This document shows, piece by piece, positions 28,741-40,085 of a stretch of DNA of 64,000 nt. This stretch comes from Unio delphinus (lineage: Eukaryota; Mollusca; Bivalvia; Unionida; Unionidae): assembly GCA_029339505.1 (NCBI GenBank), contig JAQISU010000210.1, positions 10,491,501 through 10,555,500 on the forward strand, written 5' to 3'. Under the pieces are notes generated by a model. The model saw nothing but the letters and a program-made list of their open reading frames with translations, did no database searches and was not told the DNA's origin. Position numbers and translations under genes: made by a program. The first letter of the stretch is position 1; each line of letters opens with the position of its first letter.

Positions 28741-28980
28741 CTTCTCACCAAAAGCAGATACATATATCCAAACATATGCACGAAACAGTACCTACGAAGC
28801 GCAATGAAGTTTGTACAAAAAGTAAGAGAGCTCGTTAAAGAAGCATTGCACAAGGTCACGTGATATGAGCGAATCTGAAACGTTTGCATATCGCGTAGGT
28901 ATATACATGAGTGGTTGGAAAAATTGAGACTGGCTAGAGAATTAAAAATCTAGTTCGCGACACGCCCTAGCATATGAAGC

Positions 28981-29415
28981 ATACATGATAATTGTTTAAT
29001 GTAATCACGTGATTCTGATACAAACATCAATATGATAACTTTTACATGATAATTTTTTAAAGTAATCACATGATTCTGATACAAACATCAATATGATAAC
29101 TTTAACATGATAATTGTCTAATGTAATCCCATGATTCTGATACAAACATCAATATGATAACTTTTACATGAAAATTGTTTAATGCAATCACATGATTCTG
29201 ATACAAACATCAATATGATAACTTTTACATGAAAATTGTTTAATGCAATCACATGATTCTGATACAAAACATCAATATGATAACTTTAACATGATAATTG
29301 TCTAATGTAATCACATGATTCTGATACAAACATCAATATGATAACTTTTACATGATAATTGTTTAATGTAATCACATGATTCTGTTACAAACATCAATAT
29401 GATAACTTTTACATG
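28981..29415. repeat. 61-bp minisatellite
   Basis: Seven copies and a remnant of a 61-bp unit beginning ACATGATAATTGTTTAATG and containing ACAAACATCAATATGATAAC, with few substitutions. No open reading frame runs through it. Confidence 0.92.
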
Positions 29416-29676
29416 CTCACATTTCAAATAGATGAAAGTATGTTTTCTCAATTTCAATTATGGTATATTCCTAAATGTAGGAAAAGTATACAGTTTTAAT
29501 TATAAAACTAGCATAAGAATACATGTAAAATAATGTCATACGAACTAATAAACAGTTAAAGCGACAACCGCGTGTAACAGACCAAGAGATTATATATTTA
29601 ACCAAATTATATATTTCACTTTATACTGTATCATTACAAATGCTTTGCGTTGTCAAGAAAAATTAATATTCTAACG

Positions 29677-29680
<4 letters not shown>

Positions 29681-29749
<69 letters not shown>
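29681..29749. repeat. (AT)n microsatellite
   Basis: About 35 uninterrupted AT dinucleotides. The flanks (29416-29680 and 29750-30235) contain no recognisable gene. Confidence 0.95.
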
Positions 29750-29752
<3 letters not shown>

Positions 29753-30235
29753 AATACAAATCATATGGCATATAACAGTCCTTTCAAATGCACTGGATCC
29801 AGCAAGGGATCACGTATGTCAGGGATTGAATAAGATAAATGCAAAAAACTGACAAGCAACAGTGCAAAAACTAGTATGACTCTAGCCTAAGCGCTTTCGA
29901 CTCTTAATGAGTCTTTATCAAAGGCAAATACAGAATATAGACAAGACAGACAATTAAAATACAAAAACCGTGTTTACAGAACTTTACATGCCTGTTTCTA
30001 CAGTAATAAAACCTTGAAAATTATTATGTTAAATCTAGTTTCTTTTAACTTGATGCGGATGCTGTAAAATGTGAAATCGATGAGCCAAAGCGACACATCT
30101 GTTTTTGTATGTAGATTTATGTACGAGCAAATTATATCCCGGATATTTTATATTAGTAGATAGAGTCTATTAAGCAAATTCAGAGAATTATTTAAAAGAA
30201 AATGTGTCAGCTGGAAAAAATAATTACATTTGTGC

Positions 30236-30665
30236 ATGACTGTCTTTTTCTAGTCTTCTTGGTTTAAACCGCTTGTTTTCAATGTTCGAAGGCGTCGTAT
30301 CCAGTAAGATTCCTTTTCTTTCCTGGTTTCGGAACTCCAGTTGTGGTTGTGAGCACTTGCAATAAGTGTTATATCACTGAAGGTGTGGCTAGCGGATGAG
30401 AAGTGTTCTGCGACCGGACTTCTGTATAGCTTCTTTGTTATCCAATCAGATCTATGAAGGTTGATCCTTTTGTGTAGCCTCTCAGTTTCTCAGACATACT
30501 ACAGGCTACAGATCTTACATGTGATGAGATAAATCACATTCTCTGTTTTGCACGTTTTGTTTGGACCATGTATGTTTAGTTTTTCTCTCGTCACTGTGCT
30601 AGAAAAATTCTTGGTTCCTATCATGTTTTGACAGGTTTTGCACCATTTATCGCGACAGGGGCCAG
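30236..30665 (-). mobile_element. Penelope-like retroelement relic (GIY-YIG end)
   Basis: The minus-strand translation shows a Cys linker (RDKWCKTC) and then a GIY-YIG-like nuclease core (ENVIYLITCKICS, HKRINLHRSDW). PVAEHFSSASHTFSDITLIA and a final ESYWIRRLRTL follow. This is the C-terminal part of a Penelope-like element polyprotein. At least two in-frame stops and small frame changes show it is dead. The reverse transcriptase part is not present. Confidence 0.8.
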
Positions 30666-30799
30666 ATTGACTATATATATATCAACCGCACAACTCCATA
30701 ATTACTCTTCGTTAGGTTTCCGTACCGCCAGCCGTTCATGCCATAGGAACTATATGAGGATCCTCTAACATTGGGAATTATTTTTACTCCGCCACCTTA

Positions 30800-31135
30800 G
30801 GCCAGTAAATCTATGGTTTCAAGACACATTTTGCCAATAAAACTGCACCACATTTGTCACCATGGCGCCAAAAACGGTACCTGCCAGGTCGATTCTTATT
30901 TATTCCTTACTGTTATTTTCCGATTTCATACCGTAAATACTACAACCGCAGTCACACACCACTTTACACCACTAGATTTTAATAGTGACTATGTCATGAC
31001 AGGGTTACTGAATCAGTTTTGGCCTGAATTCACTACTAGTGAACCATGGCATCATGGAACCTTATTAACAATGCACTCTATGACATTTGCTCCTAGTAAT
31101 TGGCTAATTATTTTGGGCTAAGAATATTTCCATGG
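30800..31135. other. Decayed sequence paired with 37118-37575
   Basis: The plus-strand translation near 31047-31130 (LLTMHSMTFAPSNWLII...EYF) resembles one near 37485-37565 (ILSILHILTFAPRNVLI...KYF), including similar DNA. Both are broken by stops. They look like two relics of the same unidentified coding sequence. The rest of 31136-31786 shows nothing. Confidence 0.35.
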
Positions 31136-31786
31136 CACGGAATTGCAATAATCACACCAGTCATCACACAAATCTGAGAATTCCTTAAACCGGGGCGTTA
31201 TAACCAAATGATCATTCTCCAGTTTTATTACAGTATGATAGAACATACTGGTGCTTTTCCAAATTCTTGTACCTATCACGAGCTTAAGCATACGAACATA
31301 AATAGGATTACGTTATCTGGTCTTGGTCTAGCTAATCAGCCTAAGAAAGTTAAAGTTTGTCTTACAGCCATTGTTTCAGGGTATCAGATTTTTTAAAATA
31401 GTCACCTGATTTTATACCCGGATACGCTTTTCAAACAAAAACAATATATACGTGCTTAGGCTCGAATAAACAGAAACATAGAAAGAGTGAAAAAGACAAA
31501 CTTGTTAAAACCTAATAAACAATATATTGAGCACAAATATTTTCCAGAAAAGAAAAATAAACTTACCGTTTTAAGAATCAATTCCCAAATTAATCCAAAA
31601 ATAATAATTCAAAATATTATCCACTAGAAATTGCAAAAGTCCTGGTAATAAAATGTCCAAATAATTCCAAGTTCGAATTCCAGTGAAGTATCCAAGATGG
31701 AAGCCAATGCCACTTGATGAAGTCAGTTCTTGTTAATAAAATTATATGAGCACAATTCTTTTCCAGATAAATAACAAAATAAATCC

Positions 31787-32205
31787 TCTTGAAATAGTCA
31801 AACACAGCAGATTTAAAGAAGTGGACGAACAATTTGTCACGAATTTTTGGTTTAGAGCCTGATAATGTGATAACCAATCTGGATACATAAAACTACTAGA
31901 AGAATATCGTGAGAAAAACAAGGAGGCGTGCCTTGTACATGAAGTACAAAAGGGCCTTTATATTGACTAATAACACACAGTTCGAATTTAAAGCTCATGG
32001 CACATCAGATATGTTTTCAGTTGGTTAAAATATAAATGAATTTTTGAATGAGTGCAAGAATGAATCATTACCAAAAATTAATATTTTGTAATGAATAAAA
32101 ATGTTATTCATAGTTTTAAATGGTAAATTACTTTATATATTAAATAACTTGACTGATAAAAAAATTAGGCCACCTCCATCATGGATGACAAATGATTAAT
32201 TCAGA
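31787..32205 (+). repeat. Dispersed repeat, copy B
   Basis: Same-orientation homologue of 3534-3965, again followed directly by a (GA)n tract and a SINE head. Confidence 0.75.
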
Positions 32206-32241
<36 letters not shown>

Positions 32242-32408
32242 AAACCACCGACCCACGAGAAGCTACTGGAAAGCTGTCTCACATTTCTACATTAGCCGAA
32301 TATTACACTCGACCCAACGCAGACAAAGGTAGGTTGGCAGTGATCAGTAACGGACAGCTCTTTAGACCACTCGGTCACTCGGGGCCCCTGTCTGGATGTG
32401 TGTGTGTC

Positions 32409-32468
<60 letters not shown>

Positions 32469-32570
32469 TGTGTATGTTTGTGTATGTGTTTGTGTGAGAG
32501 AGAGAGAGAAAGAGAAAGAGAGAGATATATCTTTATTTGTGAGAGAGAGAGGGGGAAGAGTGTGTGTGTA

Positions 32571-32647
<77 letters not shown>

Positions 32648-32812
32648 ACCACCAACCCACGAGAAGCTACTGGAAAGCTGTCTCACATTTCTACATTAGC
32701 CGAATATTACACTCGACCCAACGCAGACAAAGGTAGGTTGGCAGTGATCAGTAACGGACAGCTCTTTAGACCACTCGGTCACTCGGGGCCCCTGTCTGGA
32801 TGTGTGTGTGTC

Positions 32813-32882
<70 letters not shown>

Positions 32883-32984
32883 TGTGTATGTTTGTGTATG
32901 TGTTTGTGTGAGAGAGAGAGAGAAAGAGAAAGAGAGAGATATATCTTTATTTGTGAGAGAGAGAGGGGGAAGAGTGTGTGTGTA

Positions 32985-33031
<47 letters not shown>

Positions 33032-33208
33032 TAGAGAGAAAAAACCACCGACCCACGAGAAGCTACTGGAAAGCTGTCTCACATTTCTACATTAGCCGAA
33101 TATTACACTCGACCCAACGCAGACAAAGGTAGGTTGGCAGTGATCAGTAACGGACAGCTCTTTAGACCACTCGGTCACTCGGGGCCCCTGTCTGGATGTG
33201 TGTGTGTC

Positions 33209-33280
<72 letters not shown>

Positions 33281-33386
33281 TGTGTGTGTATGTTTGTGTA
33301 TGTGTTTGTGTGAGAGAGAGAGAGAAAGAGAAAGAGAGAGATATATCTTTATTTGTGAGAGAGAGAGGGGGAAGAGTGTGTGTGTA

Positions 33387-33442
<56 letters not shown>

Positions 33443-33451
33443 GGTGGAGAG

Positions 33452-33504
<53 letters not shown>

Positions 33505-33510
33505 AAGAGA

Positions 33511-33541
<31 letters not shown>

Positions 33542-33640
33542 AAAGAGAGATGGAGAGAGAGTATGTGGGGAAGAGTGTGTGTGTGAGTGCGTGTGTGTGT
33601 GTGTTTTTGGGTGAGAGAGTGTATGTGTGTGTCGTCAACC
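32205..33640. repeat. Tandem array of SINE-head plus TG/GA units
   Basis: Three units of roughly 400 bp (starting near 32245, 32645 and 33045). Each contains a truncated tRNA-derived SINE head on the minus strand (GGGTCGAGT B box, CCGAGTGGTCTAAAGAGC) followed by TG, GA, TATATCTTTATTTGTG and more TG/GA tracts. The non-microsatellite parts are almost identical between units, indicating recent tandem duplication. Long S/L- or R/E-repeat open frames here are microsatellite artefacts. Confidence 0.92.
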
Positions 33641-33872
33641 GTCCTCATTCGGACCATGTGGAGTGTTTCGATCCGTTTGGTTTATCCGATCAATGAAGTC
33701 GTGCGATATCTCCACACAACGCATTAAGGCGCGAACTATGGCAATACCAATTCAAAAAGTCGACGATAGCATTTGTGGATATTTCTATGTCGACTACATT
33801 CCAAAACACAGGACAAATAATATTCTGTTAAAACAGTGTTATCACTGTTTCTCAAGTAGTTTTACAAAATAT
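33640..33872 (+). pseudogene. Relic of adenovirus-type protease (Polinton relic)
   Basis: One frame shows HSDHVECFDPFGL, resembling the Asp motif (YFDSYG). A second frame further on shows VDDSICGYFYVDYI, resembling the catalytic Cys block. The two are in different frames with stops between. The catalytic His region is lost in the microsatellite. Confidence 0.6.
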
Positions 33873-34249
33873 TAATCTCAACTCATATAACCATTATGAT
33901 TTCGTGGTTCCTCAAGTGTAAACTCAAAACGGAAAATATCGATACCGTCAAGGTGGTCACCCATAATCATGAACACATGATTAAGTCAATGTGTGTTGTA
34001 TGTGTGGTTCTAACGAAGCACACATTGTCATCCCTAAAGCTTAGTTTCGTGACTTTGGATACGAAATGCAGCTTTTCAGGCACTGCGAGCTCGACATTAG
34101 CTGAGAAAACCGTAGAAACAGATATGTACTTTGGAAATTTTAAAGGATGTGGACATCTACAAATTCTCGAAGTAGCTATGGATGTCCATGTTCTTATCGG
34201 AGAGCTTATCCGACCTCGAAGTGGATGGACATTGATATGGCATAAAGGC

Positions 34250-34505
34250 ACAGTTATATGGTATCCCTTAGAACAACTCAATGAACACGATCCCGATGCC
34301 ACGTCAGGAATCCTACAACGGTATCGAGGCCATAGCCATGCACCACGCTCTGTTTCACCGTGATCATACCGACGATAAGCGGATGCGATCGAGTCGTGCC
34401 TATGGACTGAACGGAACTCAAGACAAAAATATTAGAGAACATTTGTATCGAACACTCATGCGTGGCAGCAAACATACGTTGGGTATTGGCGTACGTAGTA
34501 CATAA
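34250..34505 (+). pseudogene. Possible PLA2-like Polinton gene relic
   Basis: YNGIEAIAMHHALFHRDHTDDKRMRSSRAYGL followed by a helical tail ending KHTLGIGV resembles the D-A-HD-Y and K-LG-G parts of Polinton phospholipase-like proteins. The match is weak and the metal loop is not visible. Alternative: an unrelated Polinton hypothetical. Confidence 0.35.
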
Positions 34506-34559
34506 AAAGTGTCAGCCACTAACTTGCTGACAGAGGAACTGCAAAAAACCCGGACCCAA

Positions 34560-35354
34560 GCATTTTCCACGACGTAAAGTCATCGCTGTAGACGTTGACG
34601 ATATATGTTCAGCAAATCTCATCGATAAGAGAGATAAGAGCGCATGCAATGATCTTTTCCTTTATCTCATAACTATAAATAACGTCTTCAGTAAATATGC
34701 CTGGGTTAATCCTCTCAAAAATAATAAAGGAAACTCCATGACGGAAGTACTTGGTTGCCCAATTCTGGCCATATCATAGAAGAGAATTTTATAACAAAAC
34801 CGTCTCAGACTGGCTTTAAAAAAGTAAGATCACCTTGTTTAGCACTCATAACCCCCTGAAAGTATGGAACGGATTCAACAGATACTACCCACTGATACTT
34901 AGATTTCCTGCCAGAATTCGTCGAGCAATACAGTCATATCTGGCATCGCAGCATTCGAATGTCTACAGCAGAAGCCTCTTCCAGAACCCAACATCAACAG
35001 ATCGCAGAGCCTTTTCTAAAAACTACAATATCAATGTAGGGGATCGCGTCAGAATCAGCAGACAAAAATAAACATTCAAAAAGATGCACTCCTCACTGGA
35101 CTGTAAACGTCGATACCGCTCATAAAAACATTCCCTTCACCTACCCACTCGAAAAATGTCTCAAGAAAACCTATACAAGGGTCTTTCTATGAGCAGGAAT
35201 TACACCAATAAAACAAGCCAGGATGCCTTCAGCGTTACAAAAGTAATATTACCAAGGAAATTAAAATCGCTCGTCAAATGGAATGGCTATCCTGAACAAT
35301 TCAGCTCTTGGATTCCCACATCTTCTTTGACTAAAAGAGAGCCTCAGAAATAAT
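34560..35354 (+). pseudogene. INT: Relic of chromodomain integrase (Polinton relic)
   Basis: Fragments in shifting frames appear in order. The rve core is represented by NNVFSKYAWVNPLKNNKGN and a YSHIWHRSIRMSTAEASS-type helix. Then come GDRVRISRQK (SH3-like), a SFYEQELHQ-like strand and a chromodomain (VKWNGYPEQFSSWIP). Several stops and frameshifts. It differs from Element 1 integrase, so it is an older and separate insertion. Confidence 0.75.
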
Positions 35355-36163
35355 AGTATCATGCTCCTCCATACAGTCCTTTGCAGAGACTGTCTTGCAT
35401 TTCGAAGCATGCTAATGAAGACCCATATTCTTGAAGATGCACTTCAACATATAATCAGATTTTATGAATTTCATATGATCTACCAACTGAAGTCGATTCA
35501 CCTTATTCAACTAATAATGTCCTGAGACTCCGACAAATGTAAACGCTTCAAATTATTTTGATGTAAAACTGAAGACTGTAACGCTGATCTGGACGGTGGT
35601 GACTATGACTGCGCTTCACCCACTCCATCTACACCTCTTCACTATCTTCACAACAAATTATCGCAAGTACATAACTCGGATACTTAGTTTCATACACTAT
35701 TAAATCCTTCACACGTTTCAATCATTCCTAAGACGATTTATCATTGAATTCAAAATCTGTATCTTAGTTCTCTTGCTTATTCCCAATTTACCTACACTCC
35801 AGAGATACACGGAAAAGACATCTTCACAAGACGACAAACACGACTCTAATACAACGACATACGAAAGTAAGATTACAGCGGAAAAAAAGAGATAAGGGAA
35901 AAAAACAAAAAGCTTGGTGTATTCTAGAACCACCATTACCCAGTAGTATTGATCAATAGGGACACTCGACCACTCTTTTATCGCGTGATATTAGTGTTCA
36001 GAACCCCTATATCTATACTACTTATGTCATGTTATAAGTTGCTTACTTTTACCATGGTGAAGTCAGAAACACAATTTGTTTTCTTCACTTAAATCTAAAA
36101 TTTTCATTAAATGTGAAATGGCATGTTCTATAGAGAACTATTTTTTATATTTTGGATTAATGC

Positions 36164-36400
36164 AGTATACATTTTTTTGTTGCAGTGTAAATTCCTTTTC
36201 TTGCATTATACATTCTTTTTTTGCAGTATACATTCTTTATGTTGCAGTATAGATGTACATTCTTTATTTGCAGTATACATTTTTTATTTGCAGTATACAT
36301 TCTTTTTGATGCAGTATATATTCTTTATTTTCAGTATACATTCTTTTTAAAAAGTATACATTTTTTATTTGCAGTATACATTCTTTATATATTTATTTCT
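36164..36400. repeat. Short tandem repeat CAGTATACATTCTTT
   Basis: About ten imperfect copies of a 17-25 bp unit, TTTGCAGTATACATTCTTT, ending in a TTTA-rich tract. The region 36431-37117 is AT-rich with small TACTAATA/TACTTAGTATT repeats near 36740-36810 and no gene. Confidence 0.8.
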
Positions 36401-37117
36401 TTATTTATTGATTTATTTATTTATTTATTTATTTATATACACACAAGTCTAGTTTATTGCAACGGTACACGCTAGTTTTAAGTTAATTAATTCTATTAAT
36501 TTCTCTGAAACAATGTTACATTGGACATAACATGTCATAACAATATCCAAGAAATATTAAATTGGTTTCATAGAATTTGTGTACGAACTACAATAAAATG
36601 CACGCAGATAAACAAATGTATTTTAAATGTGCATATATATAAGTCACGTTGTCGGTTTGCTTTTCTGAAATAGTGATCGTTTAGACCTACATGTATATAT
36701 ACAAAAGTACTTACAAAGTAACAAGTGCTTCAAATTTAATACTAATACCAAAAAATACTTAGTATTTGTTTAATACTAATAATACTTAGTATTTATTTAA
36801 TACTAGACGAAAGCATTATATTATAAAAAAATAAGTAGATAATTTCACAAGTCTAAAATTGCTTTTTTAATTAAACTTAAAAAGTTTGATTTTATGTAGA
36901 ATGTACTAACATTATTTAAACTTCCTTGCCTTTTGTAAAGGCATGCCTAATATTTTATATGTTAAGGAGTCTCTTTACAGAGCGAATCCAACTCTCGCGT
37001 CATTTCTGCATGAAGTCACTTATTTTCCCCTTAGTTTTAATGACTTCTCGACAACAACCGTTGTCTACTGAAATCCCTAATATGGCAGTAAGGTTATAAA
37101 TACTTTCCCTCTAATCA

Positions 37118-37575
37118 ATGATTGACTTCACAATTAATTGCTTCCCCTTGTTTAAATTCCTTAACGTGGGAGCAATACTTTACACCATAAAAATACTTAT
37201 CACAACTCAAATCACCAAATACACTGAACTATTTTACTATCCTCTTGTGATTCAGCCTAAATGCGATTTTGAGCGTCATATTTACCATAATGATACCAAT
37301 AAAAGGCATATTCAGATAATGGAAAATTCCCTCTTCAGATACTCAATTGCACAAAAGAGCAATCATATCACAAAGAGTATACTTGGAGATACAGAATCAG
37401 TCAACACGTTTTGATTTGCATACTTGGCACAATGCATACCTATCTGGCCCTGACCTGAACTCAACTACTAAACTAAATCATGTTATCATGAAATCTTATC
37501 TATACTGCACATTTTGACCTTTGCCCCTAGAAATGTGCTAATTACTCGTGCTGAGAAATATTTCCCTGACACCGA
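37118..37575. other. Decayed sequence paired with 30800-31135
   Basis: See 30800-31135: a shared TFAP-N-LI...YF coding trace and similar DNA at 37485-37565. An open frame at 37118-37414 has no recognisable family. Confidence 0.3.
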
Positions 37576-37633
37576 CTTTCCACAATCAAACATCTAACTA
37601 ATAAAGTTTGAAACATCTTTACAATACAGACCT

Positions 37634-37638
37634 AAGTA
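37634..37638. repeat. Target-site duplication of Element 2 (left copy)
   Basis: AAGTA, repeated at 52593-52597 directly outside the terminal repeats. Confidence 0.85.
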
Positions 37639-37921
37639 AGCAGCAGAGAGGGTGAACAGACCACGATTTCAAGCAAAAATAAGGCTTCCAGATAACGTTT
37701 CCGAACAAAAAATGGCCTACACACTACGTTTTCAGACAAAAAATAAGACTTCCAACAAATCTCATTTAACCAAAAAAAAAGTCTCCATTTTTGCAAAACG
37801 AAGATTTTACGATTTTTTAATCAATTTTGCTCGCAACGATGTGGTCATCCACCCTCTCTGCTGCTAGTGATTTCATCACTAGTGATTTCAGTTCTGGGTT
37901 AACAAAAATAATAAATGATTT
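37639..37921 (+). repeat. Element 2 left terminal inverted repeat with foldback
   Basis: Mirrors 52310-52592 without length difference. Its outer 227 bp (37639-37865) is itself flanked by the inverted pair AGCAGCAGAGAGGGTG / CACCCTCTCTGCTGCT. The inner part has the palindrome ATCACTAGTGAT (37875-37886). The repeat ends at the ATPase stop codon. Confidence 0.93.
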
Positions 37922-38592
37922 TAACCGAATATTTGATCCAGTCCGATACGATATCGTGTCCGAGGATCATGTAGATTTATTGTTGCGAATCCGTGTGGTT
38001 TTGACTGAGCATGACTAAAGAAATCTCGAAATTGATTGAAGTCCATATCAGAGCACCATGTCTGCCAAATATTTCTAAGAGTATGAGTATCAACTCCGTT
38101 GAATACAGAAAGAATATTGCAGTTATCTCTGATGACTTTTGGAACCTGAGTGTAGCGTTGAGTGACATATATCACGTCAGTGTTTTTGTGACGCCCACGG
38201 GAAAATATTCTAGCAGGATTCTTTTGTTTATCCAACATTATATCGTCGTATACGACTAAATTGTTAATATCTCCATCAATATCATCAATGCTCGGTGCTT
38301 CATCGATATCGGTTATAAAATCAATGGCATTCTCACCCTTAATTTCTGATGCATTCTCGTTAAAATCTTTTAGCACTTCATAGCATCGTTGGTCGTCTAC
38401 GCTAGGGGCAATTAAATACAACTTATCCCACTTCATCCATCTCATTATTAAATTAAGCAACAATTGCGTTTTACCGGATCCAGATGGCCCGATTATAATC
38501 ATCCGGATAGAGTTTGGTAGCGCTGCATGATGCTTAATTGGTTCTCTTGTTTTAGTCGCTGAAAAATCAATTATATCCATATTTCTATACAT
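37921..38592 (-). CDS. ATP: Packaging ATPase (FtsK/HerA type)
   Basis: 223 aa, intact. Walker A RMIIIGPSGSGKTQLLLNL (about 30-48), Walker B NNLVVYDDIML (about 111-121), and the sensor-like DVIYVTQRYTQVPKVIRDNC characteristic of Polinton/adintovirus genome-packaging ATPases. The stop codon coincides with the inner edge of the left terminal repeat. Divergent from the zinc-ribbon gene with a 5-nt gap, so both promoters must overlap coding sequence. Confidence 0.95.
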   Translation of the reverse strand: MYRNMDIIDFSATKTREPIKHHAALPNSIRMIIIGPSGSGKTQLLLNLIMRWMKWDKLYLIAPSVDDQRCYEVLKDFNENASEIKGENAIDFITDIDEAPSIDDIDGDINNLVVYDDIMLDKQKNPARIFSRGRHKNTDVIYVTQRYTQVPKVIRDNCNILSVFNGVDTHTLRNIWQTWCSDMDFNQFRDFFSHAQSKPHGFATINLHDPRTRYRIGLDQIFG

Positions 38593-38597
38593 AAATT

Positions 38598-38786
38598 ATG
38601 GATCTATATTGTGTGAAGTGTAGAACGCGTACTGGCACAGATGATGTGACGACGATTACAACTAAAAATAACCGATCAGCGCTTTCTGGTAAATGCGTGC
38701 AATGTGGTACAAAGAAATTTAGATTTGTTTCTAAACCCAAGGAACCTTTAAAAAAAAACGAGGAGGTGATATCGCAGCCAAATTAG
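38598..38786 (+). CDS. Zinc-ribbon protein (DUF5679-like)
   Basis: 62 aa in this frame. The sequence MDLYCVKCRTRTGTDD...SGKCVQCGTKKFRF has two CxxC pairs, matching the small zinc ribbon found in many large DNA viruses and Polintons. The frame ends shortly after a run of nine A (38750-38758), where it meets the PLA2 frame, so the two may be one gene separated by an indel or by slippage. Confidence 0.75.
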   Translation: MDLYCVKCRTRTGTDDVTTITTKNNRSALSGKCVQCGTKKFRFVSKPKEPLKKNEEVISQPN

Positions 38787-39118
38787 CAAAACTCCCTGGA
38801 ACCCCATGGGCAAAATACCCCGGAGAAAAGCACCTTCCAGGATATAGCTACTGTGGACCGGGAACCAGACTTGATATCAGACTCAATAATCAAAATCAAC
38901 CCAACCCCGGTGAAGAACCAATAAACGCCATTGATAAGGCCTGTCACCTTCATGATGTTGCTTATAAAAGCAGCAATCTGCAACACAGGCATCTAGCAGA
39001 TGTGAAATTAATTCATGCGTTAAATGCTATTCCTGATAAATCCTTCAAAGAAAAATTGTCTTCATTTTTGATAAAATCGGCTATGAAAAGTAAATTGATG
39101 TTAGGTGCTGGTAATTAA
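38759..39118 (+). pseudogene. Parvovirus-type phospholipase A2 domain, no own start
   Basis: The frame beginning KRGGDIAAKLAKLPGTPW right after the A-run holds LPGYSYCGPGTRLD (calcium loop YCGPG, about residue 32) and KACHLHDVAYKSS (catalytic HD-x-x-Y). A helical tail ending KLMLGAGN follows. These are the active-site motifs of the PLA2 domain of parvovirus capsids and some adintoviruses. It has no ATG ahead of the domain in its own frame. It is read only if joined to the upstream zinc ribbon, so it is broken or frameshift-dependent. Expected role: membrane breach on entry. Confidence 0.8.
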
Positions 39119-39122
39119 TAAT

Positions 39123-40085
39123 ATGGAATCAATTTATTATTCTCCGAGGGGATACTGGAGGGGTAACGCTGCAATCAATAAACTCGCTAGAGCTGCAAAA
39201 GTGAAAAAAACCACTGCGGCTAATTGGTTATCCAAACAGGCACTATGGCAAATTTATCTACCACCGCCTAAACAAATTCAATTCTCGCATTTTGATGTGA
39301 CCGCTCCTAATGAAGTTCATCAGGCTGATATATTATTTCTGCCACATGATCGTGGTTACAAATACGCGCTAACCGTAGTTGATGTTGCGAGTCGATACAA
39401 AGAAGCAGAACCGCTGAAAACGAAATCGGCCACTGAAGTCGCTTCTGCATTTGAAAGGATTTATCGACGAGGTCCTCTGCACTGGCCAAATCTGTTACAA
39501 GTTGATCCTGGCAAGGAATTTCAGGGTGCAGTGTTATCTACAATGAAACATCATAATGTCACCATACGACGAGGGCATACTGCGCTACATCGCGATCAGG
39601 CCATTGTAGAACGATTTAATCGGACGATTGCTGAGCGGTTATTTGGATATCAATACGCAAAAGAATTCATTCAAGAAAAGCGATCCAGTGAATGGGTTAA
39701 AAGATTACCATCTGTGATTACTGCACTGAATAACGAGATTACTAGAACAATCAACATGAAACCTATCAACGCGATTAAAAAGAAGTCAATATCCGTACAA
39801 CCACAAAAAGATTTCCCTAGAAACGCTAGCGTTTCCCAACCAATTCTTGGTAGTAATGTCATTGTGAGGTACTTATACGAACCAGGAGAGCTTGAAGGGG
39901 GTAGAAAAAGGGCTACTGATCCTATTTGGAGCGTCACTACGCATAAGATATCTAGTATAACACGATCAACTGGTAGACCTCCAGTCTATAAACTGGATTC
40001 AACTGCCCCTCAGCGGGGTTTTACTCGACAACAACTACAAGTGATTCCCGAGGATACTCAATTGCCACCGCATGGTCTTAACTAG
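39123..40085 (+). CDS. INT: Retroviral-type integrase without chromodomain
   Basis: 320 aa from ATG 39123. The N-terminal MESIYYSPRGYWRGNAAINKL matches Polinton integrases. The rve triad is D in HQADILFLPH (about 68), D in LQVDPGKEFQ (about 124) and E in DQAIVERFNRT (about 159). The C-terminus has an SH3-like strand set but no chromodomain. Its last codons overlap the end of the convergent polymerase gene by 8 nt. A perfect palindrome GAAACGCTAGCGTTTC (39820-39835) is embedded in frame. Confidence 0.93.
   Translation: MESIYYSPRGYWRGNAAINKLARAAKVKKTTAANWLSKQALWQIYLPPPKQIQFSHFDVTAPNEVHQADILFLPHDRGYKYALTVVDVASRYKEAEPLKTKSATEVASAFERIYRRGPLHWPNLLQVDPGKEFQGAVLSTMKHHNVTIRRGHTALHRDQAIVERFNRTIAERLFGYQYAKEFIQEKRSSEWVKRLPSVITALNNEITRTINMKPINAIKKKSISVQPQKDFPRNASVSQPILGSNVIVRYLYEPGELEGGRKRATDPIWSVTTHKISSITRSTGRPPVYKLDSTAPQRGFTRQQLQVIPEDTQLPPHGLN

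Larger units (their letters stand above)
33620..35360 (+). mobile_element. Degraded Polinton relic
   Basis: Protease, possible PLA2-like and integrase relics lie in order on the plus strand within 1.8 kb. No terminal repeats were found. From 35361 to 36163 nothing further is recognisable. Confidence 0.65.

Noticed and set aside
28981..29415. CRISPR-like array
   Set aside because: The 61-bp units are contiguous tandem copies without unique spacers, in a eukaryotic context.
32292..33696. Long open frames rich in Ser-Leu, Arg-Glu or Cys-Val repeats on both strands
   Set aside because: They are translations of (GA)n and (TG)n microsatellites in all frames; no gene signals surround them.
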